A DNA stretch of 64,000 nt from Lunularia cruciata (Eukaryota; Streptophyta; Marchantiopsida; Lunulariales; Lunulariaceae): positions 14,074,001-14,138,000 of the forward strand of contig OX419757.1 of NCBI GenBank assembly GCA_948567375.1. The letters run 5' to 3'. Positions 24,201 through 35,836 of this stretch are shown here, one piece after another (positions within the stretch are counted from its first letter, which is position 1; every line of letters starts with the position of its first letter). Below the pieces are notes generated by a model, which saw only the letters and a list, made by a program, of their open reading frames with translations, was not told where the DNA came from and did not search any database. The translations under genes were made by a program, and so were the position numbers.

Positions 24201-24269
24201 TATTATCTAAGTCACGTAAAATCAGCATCACAATACCCTTCTAGTCTATTAGCAACATCCAACCCTCCA
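21211..24269. other. No gene; local direct repeats
   Basis: Non-coding AT-rich sequence. Two repeat pairs are visible. A 51-bp unit (ctagaactcattaaatgc and onward) at about 21,777-21,828 recurs at 21,868-21,918. A block of about 210 bp at 22,515-22,735, containing accttgttaatacct, recurs diverged at 23,165-23,385. Short hydrophobic frames on the minus strand are not protein-like. Confidence 0.45.
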
Positions 24270-26330
24270 CTTAATTCCAATCTATAGTTTAGAGTACTTG
24301 AAAATTCTATTCATTGCTTCTCAATATTGAGATGGATGACTAGAACTAAATTTTGATACTGTGCTAACAATATAAGTTTTGTCAAGTCTTATACCTATCA
24401 TAGTATATATCAGACATTCCATTGCTTCTTGCTATTTTTTTCCTTTTGATATTTGGGTCTGCCAATGTATCAATTAAATATAAATATCCAAGATTGAACT
24501 ATTTTATAGTTGACTCTACACATCTTTCTTGAAGCAATTGATTCTTAGATTCTTTCTATCACAAAATATTGGATATCCATGTGTAACATCAAACTCTCTA
24601 CCAAGGTAATCTAGCATGCTAGAAATGTAAGATTTATATTTCCACGAATAAATTTATAATCTATAAAGATAATGACAAACGTCACAAATCTAAAATATGG
24701 ACAAGGATCAAAATGTGATGAAAGTGGTCATAACCTATACCTCACTAAGAAGTCAGACTTCCACTTCTACTTCTAATTCTAATTCCTTGAGGCTTGCTTC
24801 AAGCCATCAAGACATTTCAACTATTTGCAAATAGTCTCTCTATTGTAGACTCTTTGTATCTCTATGGCTGCTCCATGTAGATCTCCTCATGAAAATTTCA
24901 ATTGAGAATTCTTTTATTACTTTTCTGCTTTTTGGCATAGTTTTAGCTTCCAAGTCATTTTTTTATTCAATGATTCAAATTCCTCATCCATTGTCTGCAT
25001 CCTCTCAAGTGATTTCACTACATCTTGGTAATAAACAAAAACTACATCTACATCTACTCCTACAATCTTAGCTACAACAATGTAAGCATACAATGTCTTA
25101 CAATAATCTCACTCACCAAGTCCTTGTGGTGGTCTTCTCATTTTCCCACTTTTGTGATTTTCTTCAACTTACATTGTTGAAGTTCAACTCATTTAGAAAT
25201 CAATTTTTGCATGTTGATTGTCTTCATACTTTTCTTGAAGTGGATAAATGTTTGTTTTACTTGTGGATTCTTCTCCAGCCTCTTCCATAGACTTCTTAGA
25301 AGTTTGTGGAAACTTTGCATCAACTTCTATCTAATCAATGTTGATTCTAGTATTTTCCTGCTCTCCATCTATCTTGTGAAATAATTAACATCTATGTTTA
25401 GCATCTACAACAATTGGTGATTTGATAGCTCCTTTTGAACATAATATCCTTGCTTTTGCATATGTTTTTCTTCTTACAATCCTATAATTTGAAGGCTTTG
25501 GATTCTAAATGATATCCAACAAAGATATTTCTTGTCCTTTTGGATCAAACTTCTTTCTTAGATGTGTGCACAAAGATTGAGCAACCAAAACTTATCAGAT
25601 GTGTAGGAATTGTTGGCTTTGTTCTCTGCTAAAGTTCACAAGGATATTTCTCCAAAACTTTACGAGAACCTCTATTCAAATCAGATGTGTAGAAATTCTT
25701 ATTTCTTTTTCTCACAACTCTCTATGCATCTCACTAGAAGCAACATGCTTCTTATTGCTTCAAACATTGTTTTATAACGCTCACAAAGGTAACATTTTTC
25801 TATGAAATTTATGGTGTTGTAAGTTTATGGACTCTATAAATTCTACACAACACCAACTCTATTTAACACTCTACAAAACCAACAAACTCCTTCCCAATAA
25901 ATCTACCTTCTCTATCAAATTGAATTTTTTAATAATCATTCCACTATAAGTTTCTACATGTGAGTAGAGTTTTCTAAAGCAAGAGAGAGTTTTGACTTCT
26001 CTTTCAAGAAAAAACAAAAATTTGAAACCACTAATATTATCATTTAAAAAGAAATAGCATCTTGATCCTTCTAGTGTTCTACACTCACAAGACTGAAAAT
26101 ATCACTATGAAAGATCACTCCAAACATTTATTTGCCTCTATCATAAGTGGATTTGCACAAGTTAGTCTAAGCTACTTTCTTAGAGCACATTCATCACAAT
26201 AGAGAGACTTTTGACTACTAATTCTTTTAGTTTCAATTTGAAACCTTGTACTAGTACTTCTCTCTTCATTTTCCTAAGTAGGTAAGATTCATAATCCCAA
26301 GTCTCTCTAATTTAAATACAATGATCATCT
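24270..26330 (-). pseudogene. Ty1/copia pol remnant
   Basis: The minus strand gives copia-type pol blocks in the copia order (integrase before RT). They are a Cys-containing pre-integrase part near 26,080-26,300; the integrase end FGCSIFVHTSKK near 25,555-25,590; RNIFVGYHLESKAF at 25,490-25,532; the RT block GLKQAS at 24,788-24,805; and the late RT/RNase H block AMECLIYTMIGIRLDKTYIV near 24,365-24,424. Stops and frameshifts are frequent and no LTRs were identified. It is an old, non-functional copy. Confidence 0.72.
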
Positions 26331-27139
26331 AAAAATTTCAAATAGAAAAATTCTCCCCAATAGAAAAACACCTTAATAGAAAAATCTATTAATTTATGCT
26401 ATATATCTCCCATTTGGAGGCTTAAAAATGTAATTTTGGGTTCAATAAAGATCTTGTAAATTTTATTTTGGGAAGTTTATAAAATCTTCATATAGTGTGT
26501 AGGATGAAAGTATATGAGTTCTTTTACATGAGTTGGTCCAAGACCATAAAAATTGATGAGCTATGAAAAAGATGACTTGCAGTTTTTTTTGGGGTTATAG
26601 TGCATTTTGTAAAACTTAATTATCACTCTAAATTAGAGATCATGTGCAAATTGAATTTGAAATCTAGATTATAGATGTCATTGTTTAGAACTCATTGCAT
26701 TCTTGATGTACTTCTAGGTTGCATTCTTGACATCCTTTTGGGTGATTCTAATGAAGAGTACAAGTAACCTGTCTACATGTATCTCTATTATGTAACTTGA
26801 AGATTTGCTTATTGCTAATTTTCAAGATTAGAAGAGAGATTTGGGTGCTAATTGCTAATTCGGAGTACAAGAGAAATTTATGTGTGATTTGGGAAGGAAT
26901 ATATGTGAATATGTGAAAAGAAGTGTGCTTCAGTTTGTGATGAAGATGGTGGCAAAGTGCTAGCCATGTTCACCAATACAATTATACTACCAAGTTGTCA
27001 ACCTTGAATTCAACATTTGTAGCTTTAATTTGGAAAAAAAGGTAATATCTAGCAAGTAGGTATGATTAATGTGTCACACATCTATAGTTCTCTTATTATA
27101 GTAACCTCAACATATTATTAGCTATATTTAGTTGGTGTA
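26331..27139. other. No feature recognised
   Basis: AT-rich sequence between the copia remnant and a solo LTR. No motif, RNA gene or repeat could be supported. Confidence 0.4.
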
Positions 27140-27660
27140 TGTAATAGTCCAACGACAAAAGAACATAAGATTGAAATCCCTACAACTACGATGCTCCAAA
27201 GGAGCACTCCAACTTTATTATATAGTGGATAAAATCCCCTCCAAATGAACTACACCCTTAGATTAGATACATGGATTGGTGACATGTCTGTCCTAATTCC
27301 ATTTAGTTGGTCAAATAAGTTTGACCAAAGGAATCTATTAGGAATATTTTTATAGAAAGCTCAGAATAGAAAGGAAGTGGTACACTTGGAAAGATCTCAA
27401 CTAGAAAAACAAGGGGAGGGAGAAGGCAACAACTTTTCTTCCCAACTGGAGGGGGTAAGATTCTATTTTTTGAGGCCTAATTCTTTCATAGGCCCCCAAA
27501 ATTGGCTCTAAAATTTTGTGCATTTTTTGCCTCTACCTATTAGTGGGAGTCTTCTTTTAATCACTCCTCTATCCACTCGACTTAGACCATCATATACCTC
27601 AAAGGATATTACCAAGCCAATTTTCACCTTTAGCTAATTTGTCTAGTTAATGGTATTATA
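27140..27660 (-). repeat. Solo LTR of the B family, TSD gtgta
   Basis: 521 bp in minus orientation. It starts tgtaatagtcc and ends ggtattata, with B-family internal blocks (ctccaaaggagcac, tattagtgggagtcttctttt, ttaccaagccaatttt). The perfect 5-bp duplication gtgta lies at 27,135-27,139 and 27,661-27,665. No internal region is present, so it is a recombination product of a full element. Confidence 0.85.
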
Positions 27661-28002
27661 GTGTAAGGCTAGAATTTGAAGTTCAGTTTAAATTTTAGAT
27701 TAACATAAACATTTGGTTCCTTTAAGAACAGAAAATTTAGTTTGAAAAGTACCTTCATTAATTTTTTGTGATCATGATATGACTTGAGTTACCAAAAAAC
27801 ATATAACATATTACCAAACCATTAGAACTAATTGAAGACAAATAGTTTCATGACTTCTTTGATAAATTTATGGCTCTTGCAATTGCATATTTTTGCACTT
27901 GTAAGTGGTACTTTTTCATCTCATCCATGTTATGAAAAGAACCTATGTTTATAGAATCTATGAAAAGATCATATATTTATAAAATCTAGCTCTATGGGTA
28001 TC
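27661..28002. other. Short spacer between two solo LTRs
   Basis: Roughly 340 bp of AT-rich sequence with no feature. Confidence 0.5.
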
Positions 28003-28583
28003 TAGAATACCATTAGCTAGACATATTATTTAAAGGTGGAAATTGGCTTGGTAATATCTGGAAGGATGTTATATAAAATGGTCTAAGTAGATCAAATAGA
28101 GGTGTCACTAAAAGAGTACTTTCACTAATAGAGCAGAGTCCAAAAACACCTAGAAAACTAAAGAGTTGGTTTTGGAGGCCTAAATGGATGAATTAGGCCT
28201 CAAAAATTGAAAGAATCTCCCCCTTTGGAAGAAAAGGCATTGCCTTCAACCCCCATGTTTGTCTTGTTGAGAGCTTCCCAATGGTACCTCATCCATGCTA
28301 TTTTGAGCTTCCTACAAGAAGATTCCCCAAAGATTCCTTCTGATCAAACTTGTATGACCAACCAGATAGGGCAATGATGGGTATGTCACTCATCCATGTG
28401 TCTGATCTAAAGTTGGAGCTCATTGACATGTAACATTCCATGTATCTGATCCAAGGGTGGAGCTCCCTTTGAAGGATCCTCTTTGCTTTATATAAAGACA
28501 AGGTGCTCCTTTGGGGCATCGGAGTATTGAGGGCTGAAGCCTTGTGTTTCACTTGGGGGTTCTCATGTCCTTGGAACATTACA
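28003..28583 (+). repeat. Solo LTR of the B family, imperfect TSD
   Basis: 581 bp in plus orientation, opposite to the previous one. It has B-family blocks ttggcttggtaatatctgg, gaggcctaaatggatgaatta and the end ccttggaacattaca. Flanks gtatc (27,998-28,002) and atatc (28,584-28,588) agree at four of five bases. It contains a TATATAAAG box near 28,492 and the hairpin block ggtgctcctttggggcatc. Confidence 0.82.
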
Positions 28584-28683
28584 ATATCTAGTGTATGTTC
28601 AACTTACGTACAAAATTTGTATTTCTTCTTAGGAATAGAGTATGCATGCTAGTTTATGTAATTCTTATGTTTGCTCTAGATCT

Positions 28684-29010
28684 CTACCTTCTTATATACA
28701 TTTTATCAGAAATTTCAAAGCTATAGACTTGTGAAGTTCCTTCAACATTGATAGGCAAGTAAACCCCTAACATTTGTTGGTCTTGAACATGATAAATGTC
28801 AATGGTACTGTTCCTACTCCATTGAGCTATAGTTGTCTCCACATACTTTTTCAAAAACATAAATTTAGAGTTAAAATTCTTATCAAATGAACAACCCTCG
28901 AAAACTACGCTAACCCCACCTAATGTGCCCTCCTTGCAAACCACTGCAGACCGTGCCAAATCTTGAACCCTTGCACAAAGCCTGGCAAACCTCCCATGAA
29001 CCACATGCAA
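28684..29010 (-). CDS. Unrecognised 108-codon open frame
   Basis: I do not recognise this protein. Its composition is more protein-like than that of other orphan frames in the AT-rich part: mixed hydrophobic and charged residues, few runs, GGVSVVFEGCSFDKNF in the middle and STIDIYHVQDQQMLGVYLPI toward the end. It starts at an ATG and ends at TAG. It lies about 100 bp right of a solo LTR and has no recognisable neighbour. It could be an exon of a decayed gene, a captured gene fragment inside a lost element, or chance. There is no domain evidence. Confidence 0.25.
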   Translation of the reverse strand: MHVVHGRFARLCARVQDLARSAVVCKEGTLGGVSVVFEGCSFDKNFNSKFMFLKKYVETTIAQWSRNSTIDIYHVQDQQMLGVYLPINVEGTSQVYSFEISDKMYIRR

Positions 29011-31200
29011 TAATAGACTTCTTCTTATTATAGTCTAGTCACATGAAATGACAAATGGATTAAGCTAATATGCAGGTTTTAAGCTAATGGAAACATTAAC
29101 TTCTATTAATTGATTAATATATGATAGTAGCTGTACCAATCCCAACTATCAGATACCACATGTATTTCTATCTGAAATACAATTTCAACAAGAAGAAATA
29201 TCTAGTATTCACGTAATAGGAATTTATAGAAATAATCATGATTATTGACCGTGGTCAGTTCAACTGTTGATCCCAAAGATACAAAGTTCTTAGATAGAAC
29301 CTTACGGTGTCTAACTCATGCCGAGGCTTACCATGATAGCCACCAGTTGTGTTGGATGATGCTTACTGTCAACTGGGATGGTATGCCTGTTTAGAGAAAT
29401 ACATAGACACCGTGAGCTTGTCATATCGTTAGAAACTGTTTTGTGCTTAATGTCTGGTAACTGTGTTCCGGAACTTGATCTTGATCGGTTTTGCAATTTA
29501 AGGTCTCTCCTTCTATGTTAATATACGGTATCCAGTTGTGGTGCGTGGCATGTGTCCCATCGGAGTGGAGAGAACAGTAGATTCTTGAGATGACTGACAT
29601 ATCAAAGTGATGCTCTTAAGTTGTATATGAACAACAATTAATCAACTGCAGTCATCTAAAGTTGATAAATTGATTTCTCAAAAATTTATCTGATGTTTTT
29701 ATTTGATATAATTATTTCATCAGATAAATGTAGTATAATTTATTATCTTTTTATCATATTGATTGTATCAATGAAAAACATTAAATTAGATTATATATAT
29801 GATTATCATAAAACATTATTTTGGATAAGAAACATCCTATATGTATCTACCTATTATGCGTCCAAACTGATGTAAATTATAATTTGTATAATCCTAAAAA
29901 GACCGCATATTATGTGATGTTATCTTTTCTTATGTTAAGTTTACTCTTTCTCTTTAGATGACTACGGTTTATTGCTTGTTGTACATATACTACTTGAGAT
30001 CTCAAAAGATTTCCTTATTTCCCTCCTTCTCCGGACATAGAGGTGAAAAGATCGATGCTTTCATTACAGTTGTTCAACACAGACTGTACCATGAATACAG
30101 CTAGTACCTGTGAAAGTTTGGAGAAAAAGTCGAATCCACCCACGACAGCAGAGTGATGGGTCAACTGAGCTCACTGCAAGTACTCTGATAGTGTCGCTCG
30201 AGTGGAGAACAGTGAAGATGGATGTCCACGGATAGTCCTAAGGACTAATGTTCACTCAACGGTGATTGGAGATGGTGAAATGAACAGAAACTGAAAGTTC
30301 AGGCAGTGAGGGTTATCAATATCCAATAGTAGGTGTTTTACAGAGTTGTTGAGCCTTCGATCGAAAATACAGAGGGAGCGGCTCTTCGATCTCTTAAGCT
30401 CCCGAAGGAGATAGATGGTTGTTGCATTATTCCTGGGATTGGTGAAAAACCTCCGACAGAAGTTTTAAGACATCGAGGTTCAAAAGAATCACTTACTCAT
30501 TTAAAAACCTTTGCAGAGCTAGCTTATATAAACGAAGTCAGGTCGGATGCTTGGGACCCTCGCGCTCTCTTGACAGTTTTGAGGGTGTTGCTGGACATGG
30601 AGGTCATCCGTAATGCTCTCCTTTCCTTATGTGCATGCACGTATGTGCTTTACAGTGTCAATCTTTCCAGCAATGCTGCAAGGAAGAATGCGGTTAGACT
30701 CACGACCCTTCTGTATTCTGATTTTGCATAGAATGAAATCTTGCGGGAACGGATGGAAGATGTGTATATATGTAGGCAGGGGAATCATTTGTTACCAGGA
30801 AATAAAACCGCATTAGCATATTTCAAGACTTCGAGAATCAAGTTTCTAACTAGAAACGATGACACATAGGAGGACCCTGTAGCAAGGCCGAGTCATTCCA
30901 CCTCGCTTACACGCACTGCAGACAACGACGAAATAGGAAACTGTCAAAATATGCTGGTCAGCAAAGCCGGTTGCCAATCAAAGAGCTTGGAGTCCCTTTC
31001 ATTGGGTGTTCCAATTCGAAACCATAAAATCATCAAAATTCATGATCCAAGGGCAAAGTCAAAGTGTTTCAAAATTTGAGAATAAAATTGACGCACAGAA
31101 GCTGCTGGAACTTACCTTACTTGGATCACAAACCACGAGAGGACTCTTGGCAGATGCAAACTAGCTGAGAATCGCTGAGAAGGCACTGCTATAGGAGTCG
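29011..31200. other. No gene recognised
   Basis: Mostly non-repetitive, with more balanced composition after about 30.0 kb. A 132-codon frame at 30,333-30,731 has no motif and mixed frames on both strands, so I leave it uncalled. Confidence 0.4.
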
Positions 31201-31430
31201 GAGCACCCAAGCCGGCGTTTCCTGACACTACCGAGGAATACATCTAAAAACCTGGTCTGCAGGAAAGCTTCCTCTCTCTACCAACTCAGTGCTACCGTGT
31301 CCCCGATAGGTGTCGATTCCCTCGAGCGCCCATGCCGACATTTCCGTGTCACGACGACTGAGGAGTAGATGTTAAAATACTTGTCAGAATGAAAGCTTCC
31401 TCTTCCCACCAACTCAAGTGCTAACATCTC
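31201..31430. repeat. Diverged tandem duplication, unit about 120 bp
   Basis: The block gagcacccaagccggcgtttcc at 31,200-31,221, then an accgaggaatac block, a gaaagcttcctc block and an accaactcagtgcta block, recurs in the same order from 31,324 (gagcgcccatgccgacatttcc). The two units are clearly related and moderately diverged. It lies just outside the 13-bp target duplication of R2-like copy 1. Confidence 0.6.
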
Positions 31431-31815
31431 ACAAAGCCACGAGGGTGAACGATGAATCTAATTTAGGCTACCAGGGATCTGCCCCATCGAGACAGCCCTT
31501 GGGAAAAGCAATTCCCGAGATCATCACAGTTCCAGACTGATTTGCTGACAGTTGGCAAATGATAGCAAGAAGGAGATATTTCGCAATCGATCTGGAAAAC
31601 AACGTAGATTTAGGTCTACGTTGTGCAGGGTCGAGAACATACCACAAGTGCACGGTAGATACTCTTCCAACCGAGACTCGTCCAAAACGAGTCCTACGAT
31701 GAACCGCAAAAGCATAAAAAGCAGTTTACTGGAGAAAGGCGACCACGTAGAACACAAAGGATGGAAAAGACCCATTCAAAGAAAAGGAAAGGCGATCGCG
31801 TAGGAAAAAACGAAG

Positions 31816-31880
31816 GACGGGAAGGACCCATCAAGCCATACAAGGGAGAGACAAAAAAAGGTAACATGGGGCTAAGCCCC
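31816..31880 (-). other. Paired hairpins of the R2-like 3' tail (copy 1)
   Basis: In the RNA sense, hairpin 1 is GGGGCTTAGCCCC (31,868-31,880), a perfect 5-bp stem whose 3-nt loop is TTA, so the terminal TAG stop straddles loop and stem. Hairpin 2, here decayed at the loop edge (31,816-31,832), has the family form GATGGGGTCTTCCCATC. Both recur in the same order and spacing in other copies, which argues for selected RNA structure. Confidence 0.7.
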
Positions 31881-34800
31881 AATAGAGTCTATATGAGAAA
31901 TCTGCACTCTTGCACCTAAGATATCCGAGCTATGCAAGTCGTACGATCTACCCACAACAGGAGCATCCGAAGAAACATCACCTAATGTGATTGCTCTCTT
32001 ATGGATTGCAGCAGCCATTACCCTCTATAGAGCAATGTACACACGCTGTCTAAAATATGCTACAAAGTATGAGAGGGAGAGTGGTACTCCTTGACGCCTA
32101 ACATGATAAGCTCTCGCGCATTCCTTGACAAATGTGTCAAATGTTGTGTCCATCGCTCCATATAACTCCAAGGCTAGAGGAACAAAGAGGTGACCTCGTT
32201 GCATGCCCCTATACTTGTAGACCTTGCGACCTACTGCTGCACTCACTGCCCATCCATGGGGATGGGTAATCACTCCCTCCGAAATTGTATCCCGCATAGG
32301 GTCCATCACCATGATATCCGCTATTATCACCTGATCATCTCAGACCAAGTATAAGTCTGCCCTGACACGTGTCGTTTGCAAGGCATACAAATGCTCCATC
32401 CAAGCCAAGTATCCACACTCTCATGCCATAGCAAACACTATGTCTCTAATGGCATCATGGGTAGCTATCCTCTGTCCTCCAAAAGGACACCGTGTCATGT
32501 GGACCGCTACTGCATCTAGTGTAGAATCACACTCACAAGTGAGTAATGAAGATGCAGATGGGTGGACCAAACCTAGGCAAAACCTCACCGCTGTAGAGAA
32601 AGTAGTTGGGGCAAGTTGGAAAGCCCTATTGCACGGTCGAGCTAGGATCCAAGAGCCTACACCCTTGCCGGAGCAAGAACGTAGACGTGCTCTAGTAGCT
32701 TGAGGAATGGACGAGTTGACTAAGAGAGAATGTAGCGTATGCTCACACTGTCGCTCCGTCATGGAAGACTGTAAACCTCTAGTCCAATCTGATGATAGTG
32801 AAGCAAATGGTGGAAAATCCTCTCATGCTTGTGGGGATAGACTATTTCTCGTCTGTCACAATAACGCCTAGAGAGAAAAAGATCCTCCCTCCACGTCTAT
32901 CACATAAATCTCCAAAACTGACCTATCAACAACCACAAAACAAGAGGAAAGTATGGGTGCCAAGAGAGCCCAACTACCCAAAAATGCTATAGGTGTCGTC
33001 TCCTCCATAGAAAGCAAGCCAACCCCACCACATGAGATCGGCAGAGCCGTCTGTCTACGTGCCAAATCCCCTATTACACACTCAAAAATCCCTGGTCCAA
33101 TAATATCACCAAAGACTCCCATAATCCTCCTATCAAATGCTCAGGGATAGGAAGGACGGTGAGGGAAGAACTGTATAGATGAGGTAAGATGGTCAACGAG
33201 CAATACTGGAAGAGAGTATACCAAATGCCACTTGCGGATCTCCTAGTAATGGAAGGTCATCCACATGGAGAACATCCTCTGCAAGGGCAGTGTCTAAGAA
33301 GCGTGTGATAAAATCCTCCTATCCTACTGGCACTCCAAGAACACAAAGTCCATTTGTGGATGTGATACACCCCTCTAGAAGCTCAAGGTGGTGAGGGATA
33401 CCTAAAGGGGACCATGCATTGCACTTTGACACCTTGACTCTCAAGCCTACTAGATGTAGCTCGGTAGTCAAGTAGTCAAAGGCCTGCCTAATCTGATCTA
33501 CATGGCCTATGATATGTGTATCATCTGCCAAGGAGGGAAATACACAACCTGGCATGGCCCAAGTAATAGATAGGAGAGCTCTAAAGTGAGCCATGGCAAA
33601 TAAGTGCACCCCCAAAGGATCTCCCTAACGTGTACCAACAACTGACTCCAAGACGGTGACTCCTTCCTGTGAACCACCATGCTGGTAGTAAAGGGAAGCA
33701 AGAGAGCCATAAAAAGACCGCACAAAAGGAATGAGACTCGCCAAGGATCCACCAGCCTCCCTAAGCTCTCTAAAGATAGATGCACGTGATATGCTATTAA
33801 AAGCGTTCTCAACATCCACCTGTAGGACGACCCACTCCAGATGGATATCTAGGAGTGCTCTAATGCCTAAAGATATAGCCTCACATCCTCCAGGTGTAGC
33901 TACTCCAAACTGATGTGGACTAAGTTGTTGTCGAAAGTGAGAACAATGCTGAAGGACAATGGTACGACTGACCAAACACAAAAAGATCTCTCCAATAGCA
34001 ATCGGTCTAATGCTTGCCGCATCCTTCTCCATTGCGAGAAGTCGACTAGCACCTAACACCAGACTAACAGACATAGGAATGTTTCCTCTCGCTATTGCTA
34101 CATCCACTTGAAACAACTCGGTAAAACCACTAGAAGGATCATCTGCTTGGAAGCAATCTCTCAGGTGCTCATAAACCATCCCTGACAAGCCTTCTAAGGA
34201 AAGGCAAGGGGCAATGCACAATGCTTGTGCAAATAGCAACCTATCAAGAAATAAAGGCTACTCAAGCTGATAATCTAAGACCTTTAGTGGTAGTCCCTCT
34301 ACTGCTATAGGATGCAGTGAGCGTAAGGAAGAGATGGTCTCATCAGTAGGACTCGCTATAGACAAATGGTGTAGTGCTCGTGCTACTCTACTTAACTCTC
34401 CCGCCTGACCCAATGTCATACATCATCATAATTGAGTGGAATCTATGGTATCCTCTGGCGATGCTTGTCTCCTAAATTGTGTAGCCCTAACAGACTCCTC
34501 TTGAAGGGCTGCCCAATCCTCCACTCAGAATCAATCAAATCTAGCAGCTACCTCTTTATGCCCTGCACGTCCCCCTCTAGCATAACAAAGACACCATCGA
34601 GGGAGTAGGAGGAATAGGAACCATGCTAACTCGTCCAAGGGATCACGTGCCAAATGATCCAATGGTAGGCAAAAAGCATGTCTAGCCTCATCATGGAGTG
34701 TGAGGGGTAGCCTATAGAATAGACATAGACATGGAAAACTAGTCTCAAATAACCCCAAAATGAAACCCACCTGAGAAGTTAACCACTCCCACGACTAGAT

Positions 34801-35034
34801 CGGTATCCCTAGAACGATCAACAAAGGTATAGAAGAAGCGTGTGTAATCTTGAGTGTCACTGCTGTCAACGTGGTTGCTTGTCTCACGTGGGCATCCCAA
34901 GTGGTCCAATCATAGTCCTTGTGTATCCTTCCCACATGGGTCTTTACCCCTTGCAAGGTGAAGCGTCGGTGACACACCGGGCATGGTGTATCTCGACCCG
35001 CTCTTGGCAACCCCACATGGGAAAGTGTAGCCAT
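31872..35034 (-). pseudogene. R2-like ORF: C2H2 finger, RT, zinc knuckle, restriction-like endonuclease
   Basis: Starts at an ATG at 35,034. A C-x2-C-x11-H-x4-H finger follows at 34,921-34,983, as in the DNA-binding N-terminus of R2 proteins. The RT has RPIAIGE, SPHQFGVATPGGCEA, VLQVDVENAFNSISR and the catalytic ADD at 33,520-33,528. The thumb reads ALPISCGGVGLLS. A C-x-C-x9-H-x3-C knuckle lies at 32,487-32,537, followed by HDAIRD. The restriction-like endonuclease has R-A-D at 32,355-32,363, then ADIMV and K-V-Y-K-Y. The tail ends HIDSIGA and a TAG. Breaks include a TAG at 33,625 (Gln expected before GDP), a frameshift near 33,200-33,300, a stop inside the endonuclease and one at 32,025. The protein would nick target DNA and reverse-transcribe its own RNA there. 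Confidence 0.8.
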
Positions 35035-35578
35035 GGCTAGCACAAGAATAATGATAGTAACACATGCTGCTCCTCTCCATATCTCCTCATATCTGCAAAA
35101 CCGCAACCCCTCACATCCCAACTCACATAAGAAAACAATCTCTCCAAACCCTAAAATCTATAAACTCTCATAACTTTCAATTTCCATCTCCAAAATTTTG
35201 AAACTAAATTCCCATGGAACTTAATCATGAAAACCAAGAGATTGGAAATGAAAATTCCAGATCCATCACTCTCATCACTCTCAATGTATAATGATCACTC
35301 TAAACCCTAAAAAATCTAAGAATCCTTATAACTTTCTAATCCATAGTCTTCAATCTAGATGCCAATGGAACCAAAATTGAAAAACAAAGAGAATTGACAA
35401 TTCACTCGAATGCTACATGCTAGAGAACCCTCCAAAATTATAGATATTGTCTCACATCTCTCCCTCTCTTCTCCCCTTCTCCCGTAGCTCCCCTCTCATT
35501 CTCGTAGCTCCCCTCTCATTCTCGTGAGACCTCAAAGAGAGATTCAAAGAGAGAGACAAAACTTCAAAGAGGTAAAAT

Positions 35579-35591
35579 GGAGCTAGGCCCC
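35579..35591 (-). other. Copy of the tail hairpin in the 5' UTR of R2-like copy 1
   Basis: In the RNA sense it reads GGGGCCTAGCTCC and is followed by the same CATTTTACCTC and TGTCTCTC blocks that follow the 3' hairpin. The matched block is roughly 45 bp. It lies inside the 13-bp target duplication, so it is part of the inserted unit. A tandem 20-bp unit (gtagctcccctctcattctc) at 35,485-35,524 lies just downstream in the element. Confidence 0.6.
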
Positions 35592-35836
35592 AAAAGTAGC
35601 TTAGGTTAGTTGTGTTGAAGGACGACTGCACAACTGACAGTTGGCAGGATCTATGGAAGAATGCTGGATTAGTTTTTCCTGGCATACGATTGGATGGATA
35701 TGGAGGTCGTATTGGATTCACTTGTGTTCTACAAGTTTTGCAATAACCACCCTAAAATACTCTTATTTTGCAAATCGAGTTCATGAATTATTGGCGATAA
35801 TTCATGACGGTCAAATTCTATAAATTTATCTTCAAT

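Larger units (their letters stand above)
31558..35633 (-). mobile_element. R2-like RLE-type LINE, copy 1, near full length
   Basis: A non-LTR retrotransposon on the minus strand. A 13-bp direct repeat CTGACAGTTGGCA at 31,545-31,557 and 35,634-35,646 is read as its target duplication. From 5' (right) to 3' (left): a 5' UTR of about 600 bp that carries a copy of the tail hairpin; an open frame from 35,034 to a TAG at 31,872-31,874; a short 3' UTR with a second hairpin; and an extra 3' extension of about 180 bp (31,558-31,735) not seen in other copies, which holds a perfect 10-bp hairpin at 31,599-31,624. The 3' end contains a partial tandem duplication of about 50 bp near 31,735-31,835. There is no poly(A) tail. 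Confidence 0.75.

Noticed and set aside
30333-30731. 132-codon frame on the plus strand
   Set aside because: No motif, overlapping frames and no supporting neighbour; the composition looks like translated non-coding DNA.
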